A stretch of 64,000 bases of DNA, from NCBI GenBank assembly GCA_022820365.1, contig JAJEFO010000053.1, forward strand, positions 1 to 64,000, read 5' to 3'. A program made the translations under genes and the position numbers. Below the pieces are notes generated by a model, which was given only the letters and a program-made list of their open reading frames with translations, was not told the DNA's origin and did no database searches. Positions within the stretch are counted from its first letter, which is position 1. Each line of letters starts with the position of its first letter. This DNA is from Silicimonas sp. (lineage in GTDB: Bacteria; Pseudomonadota; Alphaproteobacteria; Rhodobacterales; Rhodobacteraceae). This document shows, one piece after another, positions 32,471 through 41,823 of the stretch.

Positions 32471-33445
32471 TCAGCTCCCCGCGCTCAACCGTCCGGACAT
32501 GCCGCGTGCCGGGACGTTTCCGCCGAGTCCGTCTGCGATGACGGTCACGTTGTGATCGATCATTCCGACATAGGTGCCTTCGTAGGTTCCGACGGCGCCC
32601 ATCGCATCGGAGTAAAGCTCGCCGCCAATGCGGACATTCCAGCCTGCCGCCGCCGCTCCTTCGACCAGCGCGCGAACAAGCCGGTCCGAGACCGAGCTCT
32701 CGACGAAGACCGTCGCAATCCTGCGTTCGACTATGAGGTTGACCAGCTCGGTCATGCGGTTCAGGCCGGCTTCGCTCTCGGTCGAGATTCCCTGGATGCC
32801 AACGACTTCGAAGCCGTAGGCGCGGCCGAAATAGTTGAAGGCGTCATGTGCCGTCACCAGCACCCGTGCCGCCTCAGGCACTGTCGAGAGAACCCTGGAA
32901 CTGTAGGCATCCAGGCGATCAAGCTCGGCGAGAAACGCATCCGTGTTGGCGGCAAACGCGTCGGCAGCGTCCGGCTTCACCGCAGACAGGGCGTCGCGCG
33001 CGGCATGCGCAACTAGGCGCCAGAGTCCAGGATCCATCCAGACATGCGGATCGAAGCGGTCCGCGTAGTCGTCATGCGCGATCCTGCGACCCGCCGGAAC
33101 GGCCTCGGCAAGAGCGACTACCGGAACGCGACGAGCGAGCTCGGCAAGCACGTCCTCCATCTGGGCCTCCAGGTAAAGGCCGTTCCAGAACACGAGATCC
33201 GCCTTCGCCGTCGCGACGATGTCCGTACGGGTCTGGCGATAGGAATGCGGATCGACACCCGGGCCCATCAGGGCCTTGACCTCGATCAGGTTGCCGCCGA
33301 TCCGGCGTGCCGCGTCGGCGATCATGCCCGTCGTGGCCACGACCTTGAGCGGCCGGCCCGCTGCTGCGACGGCAACGGGAACTGGCAGGCCGACGACGAA
33401 GACGCCGCCGCCCAGTTCTTTCAAGAATGTCCGCCTCGTGGCCAT
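32471..33445 (-). CDS. Mn/Zn-type ABC transporter binding protein
   Basis: A 324-residue metal-binding periplasmic protein of the ZnuA/MntA/TroA cluster. The N-terminus (ATRRTFLKELGGGVFVVG) has a twin-arginine-like start, then PLKVVATTGMIADAA. Metal ligands are His in GPGVDPHSYR, His in RFDPHVWMDP, an acidic residue near VFVESSVSDR and Asp in GGELYSDAMG. It lacks the His-rich loop of ZnuA, which favours manganese over zinc, but this is not decisive. First gene of the operon; a Fur-type box lies just upstream. Confidence 0.92.
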   Translation of the reverse strand: MATRRTFLKELGGGVFVVGLPVPVAVAAAGRPLKVVATTGMIADAARRIGGNLIEVKALMGPGVDPHSYRQTRTDIVATAKADLVFWNGLYLEAQMEDVLAELARRVPVVALAEAVPAGRRIAHDDYADRFDPHVWMDPGLWRLVAHAARDALSAVKPDAADAFAANTDAFLAELDRLDAYSSRVLSTVPEAARVLVTAHDAFNYFGRAYGFEVVGIQGISTESEAGLNRMTELVNLIVERRIATVFVESSVSDRLVRALVEGAAAAGWNVRIGGELYSDAMGAVGTYEGTYVGMIDHNVTVIADGLGGNVPARGMSGRLSAGS

Positions 33446-33463
33446 CGAATCGCGCACCCTGTA

Positions 33464-33502
33464 TTGAGAATAATTCGCAATTGCGACATACTTGCGACCC
33501 GT
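33464..33502. promoter_or_regulatory. Fur-type box and TTGCGA repeats upstream of the metal importer
   Basis: TTGAGAATAATTCGCAA at 33464-33480 is a 17-base near-palindrome (one mismatched pair) in the 7-1-7 style of Fur-family boxes. It overlaps a perfect palindrome, TCGCAATTGCGA, at 33475-33486. A further TTGCGA/TCGCAA inverted pair with a 5-base spacer follows at about 33492-33508. The cluster begins 19 bases upstream of the binding-protein start, suiting repression by a metal-loaded Fur, Mur or Zur protein. Confidence 0.65.
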
Positions 33503-33551
33503 TCGCAATAAAGTCAAGCTGAATTTCCTTGTTCGCCTGCAATTCCCGCCC

Positions 33552-33582
33552 TTGACCTTCCAGTTACTGGAACCTTTATGTC
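33552..33582 (+). promoter_or_regulatory. CueR-type promoter of copA
   Basis: TTGACC at 33552-33557 is a -35 element. After a 19-base spacer the -10 is TATGTC at 33577-33582. Between them lies the perfect 15-base palindrome TTCCAGTTACTGGAA (33558-33572). The over-long spacer with a dyad in it is the hallmark of MerR-family activation, and TTGACCTTCC matches the copper promoters of CueR. Confidence 0.85.
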
Positions 33583-33589
33583 GTAGAGC

Positions 33590-35812
33590 ATGGACGGAAC
33601 GATTCAGTCAACTCAGCGATTCCGGGTCACGGGACTCCATTGCGCGTCCTGCAAGGCGCGGCTCGAGGCCGCGCTGACCGCCGTTCCGGGCGTCCAGGAA
33701 GCGCGCGTCAATCTCGCGGATGCAAGCGCAACGCTTTTCATGATCGGCCACGTGACCCCGCGCAGCGTCCAGGAGGCCGCAGGACGTTCGGGCTATGAAA
33801 TGGAGATCGACTCCGGGGACTTCCCCGAGCAGGACGTGCAGGAAGAAGCCACCCTGCTCGCCCGCGACACGCTGGTTGCTGCAGCGCTGGTCCTGCCGGT
33901 CTTCCTGGTCGAGATGGGAGGCCATGTTTATCCCCCCGTGCATCATTTCGTGGCGCAGGCAATCGGTCTTCAGACGAGCTGGATCCTGCAGTTCCTGCTC
34001 GTTGGAGCCGCCTTGGCGGGACCTGGCCGCAGGTTCTTCGAAAGCGGCGTCCCGACCCTGCTGCGAGGTCGCCCCGACATGAACGCGCTTGTCGCGCTGG
34101 GGACTTCGGCGGCATTCGGGTTCTCGACCGTGGCGACGTTCCTGCCATCCCTTCTCCCGGCCGGCGCACGGGCCGTCTATTTCGAAGCCGCGGGCGTGAT
34201 CATCGTGCTGATCCTCTTCGGCCGGTTGCTGGAAGCGCGATCCAAGGGGAAGGCGGGATCGGCAATTCAGGCCCTGATTGGCCTGCAGCCGCGAATTGCC
34301 CGGGTCGTGACGGAGGCCGGCGACGAGGATCGCCCGATCGAACGTCTCCAGCCCGGCGACCGGATCCGCGTACGCCCCGGCGAACGGATTCCCGTGGACG
34401 GGATCGTCGTGGAGGGCAGTTCGCTGGTCGACGAAAGCATGCTGACCGGCGAGCCCATGCCGGTCACCAAGGCTGACGGAGACGTCGTCACCGGTGCGAC
34501 CGTGAACGGCGAGGGCGCACTCTTGGTCCGGGCGACGCGGGTCGGTCGCGACACCGTCCTGGCGAGCATCGTGCGGATGGTACGAGACGCGCAGGGCACG
34601 CGCCTTCCCGTGGAAGCACTGGTCGATCAGGTCACCGCGTGGTTCGTTCCCGCGGTCATTCTGGTCGCTGCCGGAACAGTCGTGGCCTGGCTTGCCTTCG
34701 CGCCGGAGTTCGCACTTGTCGCCGGCGTGTCCGTCCTGATCGTCGCTTGTCCCTGCGCCATGGGACTCGCGGTGCCGACATCGATCATGGCCGGATCCGG
34801 ACGAGCCGCGGAACTCGGCGTGCTGTTTCGGCAAGGCGACGCGCTGCAGCGCCTGAACCGCGTCGACACGATCGCCTTCGACAAGACGGGCACGCTGACC
34901 GAAGGGGCGCCCCATCTGACGCACGTGGAGGTCACGGACGGGTTTGAACGCTCGGAAGTGCTCAAGGCCGCAGCAGCGGTCGAGGCGCTGTCCGGACATC
35001 CCGTCGCACATGCCGTCACGAATGCTGTCGAGGAATGGCCGGAGGTCGAAGGCTTCCAGTCGCAGTCCGGTCGCGGCGTCATGGCGACAGTCGGGCACCT
35101 GCTCGTGCGGGTCGGCTCGGCGCGGATGATGACCGAGGCCGGGATTGACATCTCCGCATTGGCGGATGCGGCCGCAGAACGCGCCCGGCAGGGCGAGACT
35201 GCATTCTTCGTCGGAATCGGCGACCAGCTGGCAGCCGTTCTGTCGGTCGCGGACCAGGTGAAGGACACCGCCATTGACGCAATCAGCGACCTGAATGGTG
35301 GCGGTCATCGCGTTGCCATGATCTCGGGTGACGGTCGCGACGCGGCGGAGGCGGTCGCGCAGCGGCTGGAAGTCGGTGAGGTCTTCGCGGACGCCTTGCC
35401 GGAAGCAAAGGTTGACGTCATCCGTGAACTCGCGCGCTCGGGCACGATTGCCTTCGTCGGAGACGGCATCAACGATGCGCCGGCACTCGCGTCTGCGGAT
35501 GTGGGCATAGCCATTGGCACCGGCACCGACGTCGCGATGGAAACCGCAGACGTGGTCCTGATGTCCGGCGATCCTCAAGGCGTCGTCACGGCCATCGGCC
35601 TCAGCCGCGACACGATGCGGAACATCCGGCAGAACCTGGCTTGGGCATTCGGCTACAACATCCTCCTGATCCCGGTCGCGGCAGGAGCGCTATATCCTGC
35701 ATTCGGCATCCTGTTGTCACCGATGCTGGCAGCGGCGGCCATGGCGCTTTCCAGCGTCGCCGTCGTGACCAACGCGCTCAGGCTGCGCCGCTCGGAGGGA
35801 GCGCTCGCATGA
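33590..35812 (+). CDS. copA: Copper-exporting P-type ATPase
   Basis: A 740-residue P1B-1 ATPase that pumps Cu(I) out of the cytoplasm. It has one N-terminal heavy-metal domain ([17 protein letters not shown]), eight membrane helices, the actuator loop ([12 protein letters not shown]), the CPC copper site ([14 protein letters not shown]), the phosphorylated Asp in [11 protein letters not shown], the His-Pro of the nucleotide domain ([10 protein letters not shown]) and the hinge [12 protein letters not shown]. The later copper ligands are in [11 protein letters not shown] and [14 protein letters not shown], which fits monovalent copper. It overlaps cueR by 4 bases. Confidence 0.97.
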   Translation: MDGTIQSTQRFRVTGLHCASCKARLEAALTAVPGVQEARVNLADASATLFMIGHVTPRSVQEAAGRSGYEMEIDSGDFPEQDVQEEATLLARDTLVAAALVLPVFLVEMGGHVYPPVHHFVAQAIGLQTSWILQFLLVGAALAGPGRRFFESGVPTLLRGRPDMNALVALGTSAAFGFSTVATFLPSLLPAGARAVYFEAAGVIIVLILFGRLLEARSKGKAGSAIQALIGLQPRIARVVTEAGDEDRPIERLQPGDRIRVRPGERIPVDGIVVEGSSLVDESMLTGEPMPVTKADGDVVTGATVNGEGALLVRATRVGRDTVLASIVRMVRDAQGTRLPVEALVDQVTAWFVPAVILVAAGTVVAWLAFAPEFALVAGVSVLIVACPCAMGLAVPTSIMAGSGRAAELGVLFRQGDALQRLNRVDTIAFDKTGTLTEGAPHLTHVEVTDGFERSEVLKAAAAVEALSGHPVAHAVTNAVEEWPEVEGFQSQSGRGVMATVGHLLVRVGSARMMTEAGIDISALADAAAERARQGETAFFVGIGDQLAAVLSVADQVKDTAIDAISDLNGGGHRVAMISGDGRDAAEAVAQRLEVGEVFADALPEAKVDVIRELARSGTIAFVGDGINDAPALASADVGIAIGTGTDVAMETADVVLMSGDPQGVVTAIGLSRDTMRNIRQNLAWAFGYNILLIPVAAGALYPAFGILLSPMLAAAAMALSSVAVVTNALRLRRSEGALA

Positions 35813-36195
35813 ACATCGGCGAAGTGGCCAAGGCGGCCGGCCTGCCGGTCAAGACGATCCGGTATTACGAGGAAATCGGCCTGGTGCGGCCGACCCGGAG
35901 CGAAAACGGATACCGCGTGTTTGCCGAAGCCGACCTCCACAAGCTGAATTTCCTCGGGCGGTCACGTGCTCTCGGCTTCTCGATCGGGGATTGCCGGGCG
36001 CTGCTGGCGCTCTACGAGGACGAAACGCGGTCAAGCTCGGAAGTCCGCGAGATCGCCGAGCGTCATCTTGCGAACATCGAAGGCAAGATCGCTGACCTTC
36101 AGTCCCTGCGGGACACGCTGGCCCACCTGGTTGCCAGCTGCGCAGGCGATGCAAGACCGGATTGCCCGATTCTCGACAACTTGAGCGGCGACTGA
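35809..36195 (+). CDS. cueR: Copper-responsive MerR family activator
   Basis: A 128-residue MerR-family protein. The helix-turn-helix is [20 protein letters not shown], followed by [23 protein letters not shown] broken into the usual helices, a dimerisation helix, and the metal loop [13 protein letters not shown] with two Cys eight residues apart, as in CueR. A Ser (SSSEVREIA) stands where CueR has the Ser that marks monovalent metal sensors. It is co-transcribed with copA (ATGA overlap) and should activate the promoter at 33552-33582, so the loop is positive and autogenous. Confidence 0.93.
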   Translation: MNIGEVAKAAGLPVKTIRYYEEIGLVRPTRSENGYRVFAEADLHKLNFLGRSRALGFSIGDCRALLALYEDETRSSSEVREIAERHLANIEGKIADLQSLRDTLAHLVASCAGDARPDCPILDNLSGD

Positions 36196-36416
36196 CGCAT
36201 GCGGCCAGTACGGCATCGGCCCGCACCCGTTTCCCGGTGCGCGCGCGAACATCAAGGCAAGGCCATTGGCGAACGTGTCCGTTCGGCATCGAAGGCGCGG
36301 GATGCCTTCGACAAGGTTGCGCGGCCTTCTTGGAATCGTTGCAAGGCAGTGCTACATCTTGAACACGCAAGCACGGAATTTTCCGGTGCGCGCTGCAAGC
36401 AAAGGAGGACAAGGTC
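36196..36416. other. Leader region before rsfS, no gene seen
   Basis: Between cueR and the rsfS coding region. A strong Shine-Dalgarno, AAAGGAGG, lies at 36401-36408 and is the only clear element. No terminator for copA-cueR was recognised. Confidence 0.5.
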
Positions 36417-36512
36417 CTGTCGCAAATCAAGGACGCGGTCCGTGGCGAGACCGCCGAGAGCGCCGGAACGGCTGTATCCGGCAATGCCAACATCCTCACG
36501 AGCGAATCGCTC

Positions 36513-36842
36513 GTGGGCGTTATCCTGACATCGCTGAACGACATTAAGGCCGAGGAAGTCGTGAAGATCGACCTCCGCGGCAAGAGCGAGATGGCCGACT
36601 GGATGATCATCGCCTCGGGCGGTTCGTCGCGGCAGGTGGCATCAATTTCCGAACATCTCGTGGACAGGTTGAAGCAGGATCACGGCCGCCTCTCCAGGAT
36701 CGAGGGAAAGGACGCCGCCGACTGGGTGCTGATCGATGCCGGAGACGCGATCGTCCATGTCTTCAGGCCGGAAGTGCGCGAGTTCTACCAGCTCGAAAAG
36801 CTCTGGATGACGCCAAGCCAGGCCACCGCATCGGGCGCGTGA
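36513..36842 (+). CDS. rsfS: Ribosome silencing factor RsfS (start uncertain)
   Basis: A protein of at least 109 residues of the RsfS/Iojap family, which binds L14 of the large ribosomal subunit and blocks subunit joining in starvation. Family features are LNDIKAEEVVKIDLRGKS, MADWMIIASGGSSRQV, and DWVLIDAGDAIVHVF followed by REFYQLEKLW. GTG at 36513 is the only standard start but has no ribosome site. The frame is open upstream to 36363 without ATG, GTG or TTG, and a CTG at 36417 lies exactly 8 bases after AAAGGAGG; starting there adds 32 residues (LSQIKDAV... NILTSESLV). Length then suits alphaproteobacterial RsfS. Paired with rlmH. Confidence 0.88.
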   Translation: MGVILTSLNDIKAEEVVKIDLRGKSEMADWMIIASGGSSRQVASISEHLVDRLKQDHGRLSRIEGKDAADWVLIDAGDAIVHVFRPEVREFYQLEKLWMTPSQATASGA

Positions 36843-36855
36843 GTCCCCGCATTCA

Positions 36856-37323
36856 ATGAAACTGCAAATCGTCGCGGTCGGTCGGCTCAGGTCCGGACCC
36901 GAGGCCGACCTGGCCCGCGATTACCTCATGCGAGCCGGAAAGACCGGAACTCGGGTCGGGATCGGCCCGGTAGACGTCCGAGAAGTCGAGGCCCGAAAGG
37001 GCGGAACGGCGGAAGAAACCGAACTGATCGAGAAGGCGACGGCTGGTACGAAGCCGCTGGTGGTGCTTGACGAGCGCGGTGCCGCGCTGGACTCGCCCGG
37101 CCTGGCAGCGCGCCTCGAGGCCTGGCGCGACCAGGGCTGCCGCCAGGTCACTTTCGTGATCGGCGGCGCGGACGGCGTCGGGCCGGCACTCCGGAACCGG
37201 GCGAACCTGGTCCTGAGTCTCGGGCCCATGGTGTGGCCGCACATGCTGGCGCGCGTCATGCTGGCCGAACAGCTCTACCGCTCGGTATCGATCCTGTCAG
37301 GCAGCCCGTATCACAGGGAGTAA
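36856..37323 (+). CDS. rlmH: 23S rRNA pseudouridine-1915 N3-methyltransferase
   Basis: A 155-residue SPOUT methyltransferase that modifies pseudouridine 1915 of 23S rRNA in intact 70S ribosomes. Conserved parts are KLQIVAVGRLRSGPE at the start, LDERG, FVIGGADGVG in the SAM-binding trefoil knot, and the C-terminal GPMVWPHMLARVMLAEQLYR and PYHRE. It follows rsfS by 13 bases, a widely conserved pair. Confidence 0.96.
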   Translation: MKLQIVAVGRLRSGPEADLARDYLMRAGKTGTRVGIGPVDVREVEARKGGTAEETELIEKATAGTKPLVVLDERGAALDSPGLAARLEAWRDQGCRQVTFVIGGADGVGPALRNRANLVLSLGPMVWPHMLARVMLAEQLYRSVSILSGSPYHRE

Positions 37324-37497
37324 GCGCGGCAACCGCATCGCGGCGCGGGCAGGCTCCTGCTACGGCGCCAGGCGGAATCCTGGCCGATGATCGGGGCGGT
37401 CTCGGTCCGCAGAGACGTCACGGCAGATGCGCCGGCCCGAATGCGGAAACCGGCTGCCAGGCGAACCGGGCCGCTCAGTTTCTTGACCGATCCCCCG

Positions 37498-38982
37498 TCA
37501 GACCGACATCGTGGCCTTCACGGCGGATCTCCAGCGGGCATATTTCGCGTCGCGCGTGCCTGCGTCCATATCGGGCTCGAACCGCCGCTCGAACGCTCGA
37601 CTGGACGCGAATGTCGCCGCGTCCGGGTAGACGCCCGCCTTCATGCCGGCAAGCCAGGCCGCTCCGAGCGCGGTCGTCTCCAGCACGTCGGGCCGGTCCA
37701 CGGGCACCCCCGTCACGTCCGCGAGAAACTGCATGGTCCAGTCGCTGGCCGCCATGCCGCCGTCAACCCGTAGGACTCCGCCGGATAGCGCGGGCGAATC
37801 CGCCTGCATCGCTTCGAGAAGGTCGCGGGTCTGGAAACCGACGCTTTCAAGTGCCGCGCGCGCCAGTTCGTTGGGGCCCGAGTTGCGGACTAGGCCGAAG
37901 ACCGCTCCCCGGCAATCGGGCTTCCAGTAGGGCGCGCCAAGACCGGTGAAGGCAGGCACGAGCGTGAGCGCTTGCTCCGGATCGGAGGCTTGGGCCATGG
38001 CTTGGGTCTCGCTTGCTTCCGAGATCAGCTTCAAGCCGTCGCGCAGCCATTGCACGACGGCGCCCGCGATGAAGATCGCGCCCTCAAGCGCGTAGGTCGG
38101 CTTGCCGTCGAGCTGATAGCCTATCGTTGTCAGCAGCCTGCTCTCCGAGCGCACGGGCGTGTCGCCCGTGTTCAGGAGAGCGAAGCACCCCGTCCCGTAC
38201 GTGGATTTCATCATGCCGCTCTCGAAGCAGGCCTGTCCGACCGTGGCCGCCTGCTGGTCGCCCGCGACACCGAGAATCTGGATCGCGCCGCCCAGGACAT
38301 CCGGGGTCGTGGTGCCGAAATCCGCTGCGCAGTCACGCACCTCGGGCAGCATCCCGATCGGAATGTCCAGCAACTCGCACATGGTCGAGGACCAGCGCCC
38401 CTCGTGGATGTCAAACAGCATTGTCCGCGCCGCGTTGGTGGCATCGGTCACGTGTGCGGCACCGCCAGTCAGCCGCCAGATGAGCCACGTGTCCACGGTC
38501 CCGAAGAGCAGATCGCCTGCGGCCGCGCGGTCTCTCGCACCATCAGCCTGGTCGAGGATCCACTTGAGCTTGGTGGAGGAGAAGTAGGGGTCGAAGAGCA
38601 GCCCCGTCTTGGCCGTCACGGTTTCCTCGTGGCCTGCCTTCACCATTTCGGCACAGTAGTCGGCCGTGCGGCGATCCTGCCAGACGATGGCGTTGTGCAC
38701 GGCCTTGCCGGTTGCCTTGTCCCAGACAAGCGTGGTCTCGCGCTGGTTCGTGATGCCGATTGCCGCGATGTCGCTGGCCGTCGCGCCGGCGCTGTCCATC
38801 GCTTCACGCGCGGTTTCGACAACCGATTGCCAGAGGTCTTCCGGGTCGTGCTCCACCCAGCCGCCTGCCGGAAAGTGCTGCTGAAACTCCTTCTGGGCGA
38901 CGGCGGCGACCTTCAGTTCGCCGTCAAACAGAATCGTGCGACTGGACGTGGTGCCCTGATCGATGGCCATGACAAAGGTCAT
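37498..38982 (-). CDS. glpK: Glycerol kinase
   Basis: A 494-residue FGGY-family kinase that phosphorylates glycerol to sn-glycerol 3-phosphate. Motifs are [15 protein letters not shown] at the N-terminus, [56 protein letters not shown] and [16 protein letters not shown]. Full length. No glpF or glpD lies nearby, so it stands as a single gene. It is convergent with rlmH and divergent from the MBL-fold gene. Confidence 0.97.
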   Translation of the reverse strand: MTFVMAIDQGTTSSRTILFDGELKVAAVAQKEFQQHFPAGGWVEHDPEDLWQSVVETAREAMDSAGATASDIAAIGITNQRETTLVWDKATGKAVHNAIVWQDRRTADYCAEMVKAGHEETVTAKTGLLFDPYFSSTKLKWILDQADGARDRAAAGDLLFGTVDTWLIWRLTGGAAHVTDATNAARTMLFDIHEGRWSSTMCELLDIPIGMLPEVRDCAADFGTTTPDVLGGAIQILGVAGDQQAATVGQACFESGMMKSTYGTGCFALLNTGDTPVRSESRLLTTIGYQLDGKPTYALEGAIFIAGAVVQWLRDGLKLISEASETQAMAQASDPEQALTLVPAFTGLGAPYWKPDCRGAVFGLVRNSGPNELARAALESVGFQTRDLLEAMQADSPALSGGVLRVDGGMAASDWTMQFLADVTGVPVDRPDVLETTALGAAWLAGMKAGVYPDAATFASSRAFERRFEPDMDAGTRDAKYARWRSAVKATMSV

Positions 38983-39095
38983 GTGCAGTTCCTCCCATGT
39001 TCACTCGAATTTGCACGCTTGAGGGGAAATACACGAAGAGAACTGTTTGTGAAACGCGCGATCCGGGCTAACTTGGAGGAAGGGAGGACAGCTTC

Positions 39096-39929
39096 ATGCG
39101 CACCATCCTGATCGTTCCCTGGCTGGTCTTGGCCGCAGTTGCGGCACCGGCCCAAGAACGTCGCCCAAGCCATTGCTTCGCGATTGCCGAACTGGCCCCC
39201 GAAATCACCTATGTCCAAAAGGTTGCCTGGAACGCGCCGATCGAGGACGAGTTCACCGTTCGGCTCCGATACGTCAATCACTCCATGTATCTGCTTCAGA
39301 CCCATGGCGGCCTGAGCGCCATCACGGACTACACCGGCTTCATCGGCGACGTGGGACTTATTCCCGACGTGGTGACGATGAACATCGCGCATGAGAGCCA
39401 CTGGACCGCCTTTCCTCATCCCGACATTCCCCACGTGCTGCAAGGCTGGTGGCAGAACGGCGCTCCTGCCGATCATTATCTCGATCTCGGCGAAATGCTG
39501 GTCCGGAACGTGACAACCGACATCCGCAACCGGTTTGGCGGCGGCGTGGCCGTTGAGGACAACAATTCCATTTTCATCTTCGAGGCGGCCGGGCTCTGCA
39601 TCGGCCACCTGGGTCACCTCCATCACGAGCCGTCCGACGAGACCTATGCCGCGATCGGGCGCCTGGACGTTGTCATGGCGGCCGTGGACGGCGGCATGAC
39701 CGTCGACCTGCCCACGATGATTCGGATCCTGAAGCGGCTGCGGAGCTCGGTCGTGCTTCCGATGCACTGGTTTTCCGGGCAATCGCTTGAGCGGTTCATC
39801 GACGGCATCAGCGACGAGTTCAGCATCGACCGCCGGACTGGAAGCGAAGTTGAAGTGTCGTTGCGCAGCCTGCCGTCGCGCCCGACCGTCGTCGTGCTCC
39901 AGCCGACCTACCTTCGCGAATCGGAATAA
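39096..39929 (+). CDS. Secreted MBL-fold metallo-hydrolase with an altered metal motif
   Basis: A 277-residue protein with a signal peptide (MRTILIVPWLVLAAVAAPAQ) and a metallo-beta-lactamase fold of the UlaG-like branch. Visible fold markers are VRLRYVNHSMYLLQT, DVVTMNIAHESHWTAF, the segment GLCIGHLGHLH, DVVMAAVDGGM and SSVVLPMHWF. The usual HxHxDH reads HESHWTA, so the Asp-His pair is missing, while GHLGH and the last His (PMHWF) remain. It could be an inactive or differently metallated hydrolase. GGAGG precedes the ATG. Role unknown. Confidence 0.8.
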   Translation: MRTILIVPWLVLAAVAAPAQERRPSHCFAIAELAPEITYVQKVAWNAPIEDEFTVRLRYVNHSMYLLQTHGGLSAITDYTGFIGDVGLIPDVVTMNIAHESHWTAFPHPDIPHVLQGWWQNGAPADHYLDLGEMLVRNVTTDIRNRFGGGVAVEDNNSIFIFEAAGLCIGHLGHLHHEPSDETYAAIGRLDVVMAAVDGGMTVDLPTMIRILKRLRSSVVLPMHWFSGQSLERFIDGISDEFSIDRRTGSEVEVSLRSLPSRPTVVVLQPTYLRESE

Positions 39930-39971
39930 CCCGGATTGACAGCCGCGAATCGGCCTTCTACCCGGTCTGCC

Positions 39972-41375
39972 ATGTTGAATGCTGCCGACGATGCCTTTGC
40001 CGAAGGCCTCGACCGGGCCGGCATCAGGGTCAAGCCGGCGGACCGGTCATATCTCGAAGAGCCTCGGTCACTGTACAACGGCACGTCCCGGCAGGTCGCT
40101 CTGCCGACAAGCACGGACGAGGTCTCCAGGGTCGTGCGGATCTGCGCCGAAGCCCGGGTGGGCATCGTGCCATATGGCGGCGGCACGGGGCTTGTGGCAG
40201 GCCAGGTCGCGACGGATGGCCCTGCGCCGCTTGTTCTTTCGCTTGAAAGGATGACGGCGATCCGCGAGATTTTCCCGGCGGAAGACACGATTGTCGCCGA
40301 GGCGGGCGCAACCATCGGCGACATCCAGGCCGCTGCCGAGGAGACCGGCCGTCTCTTTCCATTAAGCTATTCCAGCCAGGGCACCGCTCAGCTGGGAGGC
40401 GCATTGTCGGTCAACTCCGGTGGCCTCAACGTCCTCCGCTACGGGATGGCACGAGATCTCTGTCTCGGAATCGAGGCCGTGCTTCCGGATGGGAACGTGC
40501 TGCACGCGTTGAAGCGGCTCCGCAAGGACAACACCGGCTATGACCTGCGACACTTGCTGATCGGATCCGAAGGAACCCTGGGCGTGATCACTGCGGCCGC
40601 CCTCAGGCTCCTGCCCCGACCAGCCGAGACTGCGACCGCTTTCCTGGCCGTCGCCTCACCACGGGCCGCCTTGTCGCTCCTGGCGATTTGCCGGGAGCAG
40701 GCGGGCGAGCTGATCTCGGCGTTCGAGCTGATCTCCGCCGAAGCACTGGCGTTCCTGGCCGAGACGCAACCCGACCTGCGTCAGCCGTTTGACGAGGCCC
40801 CGGAATGGGCGGTCCTGACCGAACTCGGCATGGGTCCCGGCAGCGATCCAGAGGGACAGCTGGGCATGATCTTCGAACGCGCTTCGGAGGCTGGCCTGGT
40901 GCTGGATGGCCGGGTCGCGCAAGGCGAGCGGCAGCGGGCCGACTTCTGGGCGCTCCGCGAGTCAATTCCGCATGCGAACAGAAGGATCGGCTCCATCGCC
41001 TCGCATGACATTTCGCTGCCCCTGTCCGAGATTCCAGGATTCATCGAGGAGTGCGGCGAAAAGATCCGAAAGATGCTGCCTTGCCGAATCAGTGCGTTCG
41101 GACATCTTGGAGACGGCAACCTTCACTACAACATCTTTCCGCCCGAGGGGGAGACGCGTGACGCCTATTTGGGCAAGACCTCGGACGTGACCCGGCTGGT
41201 CCACGACATGGTTGTCGCCTGCGGCGGCAGCTTCAGTGCGGAACATGGAGTCGGGCGCGCCAAGTCCGGGGAGCTGGAACGCTATGCCGATCCGGCAAAG
41301 CTGGCGGCAATGCGCTCGATCAAGGCGGCGCTTGATCCCCGTGGAATCATGAATCCGGGAGCGGTGATCACCTGA
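39972..41375 (+). CDS. FAD-linked oxidase of the GlcD/D-lactate dehydrogenase type
   Basis: A 467-residue flavoprotein of the vanillyl-alcohol-oxidase fold, which oxidises 2-hydroxy acids. The FAD-binding half contains GIVPYGGGTGLVAGQ, VAEAGATIGDIQAAA, GTAQLGGALSVNSGGLNVLR and LIGSEGTLGVITAA. The C-terminal cap ends with SAFGHLGDGNLHYNIFPPE, FSAEHGVGRAKSGELERY and DPRGIMNPGAVI. D-2-hydroxyglutarate, D-lactate and glycolate dehydrogenases share this pattern; no glcE/glcF partners are present, so a one-subunit D-2-hydroxyacid dehydrogenase is likeliest. An in-frame TTG at 39936 could extend it by 12 residues. Confidence 0.9.
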   Translation: MLNAADDAFAEGLDRAGIRVKPADRSYLEEPRSLYNGTSRQVALPTSTDEVSRVVRICAEARVGIVPYGGGTGLVAGQVATDGPAPLVLSLERMTAIREIFPAEDTIVAEAGATIGDIQAAAEETGRLFPLSYSSQGTAQLGGALSVNSGGLNVLRYGMARDLCLGIEAVLPDGNVLHALKRLRKDNTGYDLRHLLIGSEGTLGVITAAALRLLPRPAETATAFLAVASPRAALSLLAICREQAGELISAFELISAEALAFLAETQPDLRQPFDEAPEWAVLTELGMGPGSDPEGQLGMIFERASEAGLVLDGRVAQGERQRADFWALRESIPHANRRIGSIASHDISLPLSEIPGFIEECGEKIRKMLPCRISAFGHLGDGNLHYNIFPPEGETRDAYLGKTSDVTRLVHDMVVACGGSFSAEHGVGRAKSGELERYADPAKLAAMRSIKAALDPRGIMNPGAVIT

Positions 41376-41823
41376 TCGTTGCATCACGGCGATGCGCCCG
41401 AGCCAATCGATTCGGACTTCTTCGGGGAAGGCTCCGCTCAAGCTGCCAGCAACCCCGTCCGTGCAGCCCGCGCGCCCCTGCGACAGGACGGGCATCGCCA
41501 TGATGCACGCCTGGAACATGCAGGACGTCCCGCGGAACGGACAGGACGGCATCGCGTTCGCATGAGGCCGCCGCAATGCGAAGCAGGCTTCTTCACCCGA
41601 GGATCTCGCACCCTTGCTCAATGCACTCTCCGGCGCTCGTCCCCGCACTTGAAGCTCCGGGCCATCGGCCCAAGCGAACGTGCTTGCCTCACGACGCCAG
41701 CGGAGCCAGGACGGCAATTTGCGGTTCGGTTTCGAAAACAGCTTGACGCCCGTTAACAGAACGCAACACAAGGGCGATGCCACTTCGGGTGCGAAGCTGA
41801 TTGACTGACGAAAGGAATGTCGG
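41376..41823. other. Intergenic stretch, no gene seen
   Basis: About 450 bases between the FAD-linked oxidase and the aminotransferase, both on the plus strand. Frames stay open on both strands because of base composition, but none has a ribosome site or a recognisable family. A promoter for the aminotransferase is expected near 41750-41800; none was confidently read. Confidence 0.45.

Noticed and set aside
33608-35578. Very long minus-strand open frame opposite copA
   Set aside because: The plus strand encodes a complete copper ATPase with all motifs; the antisense translation has no domain character.
37324-37497. GCAGG/CCTGC pair as a terminator between rlmH and glpK
   Set aside because: The stem is 5 bases with a 2-base loop and no T tract, too weak to call.
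41379-41756. Open frame in the gap before the aminotransferase
   Set aside because: No ribosome site, no family features and strongly biased composition.
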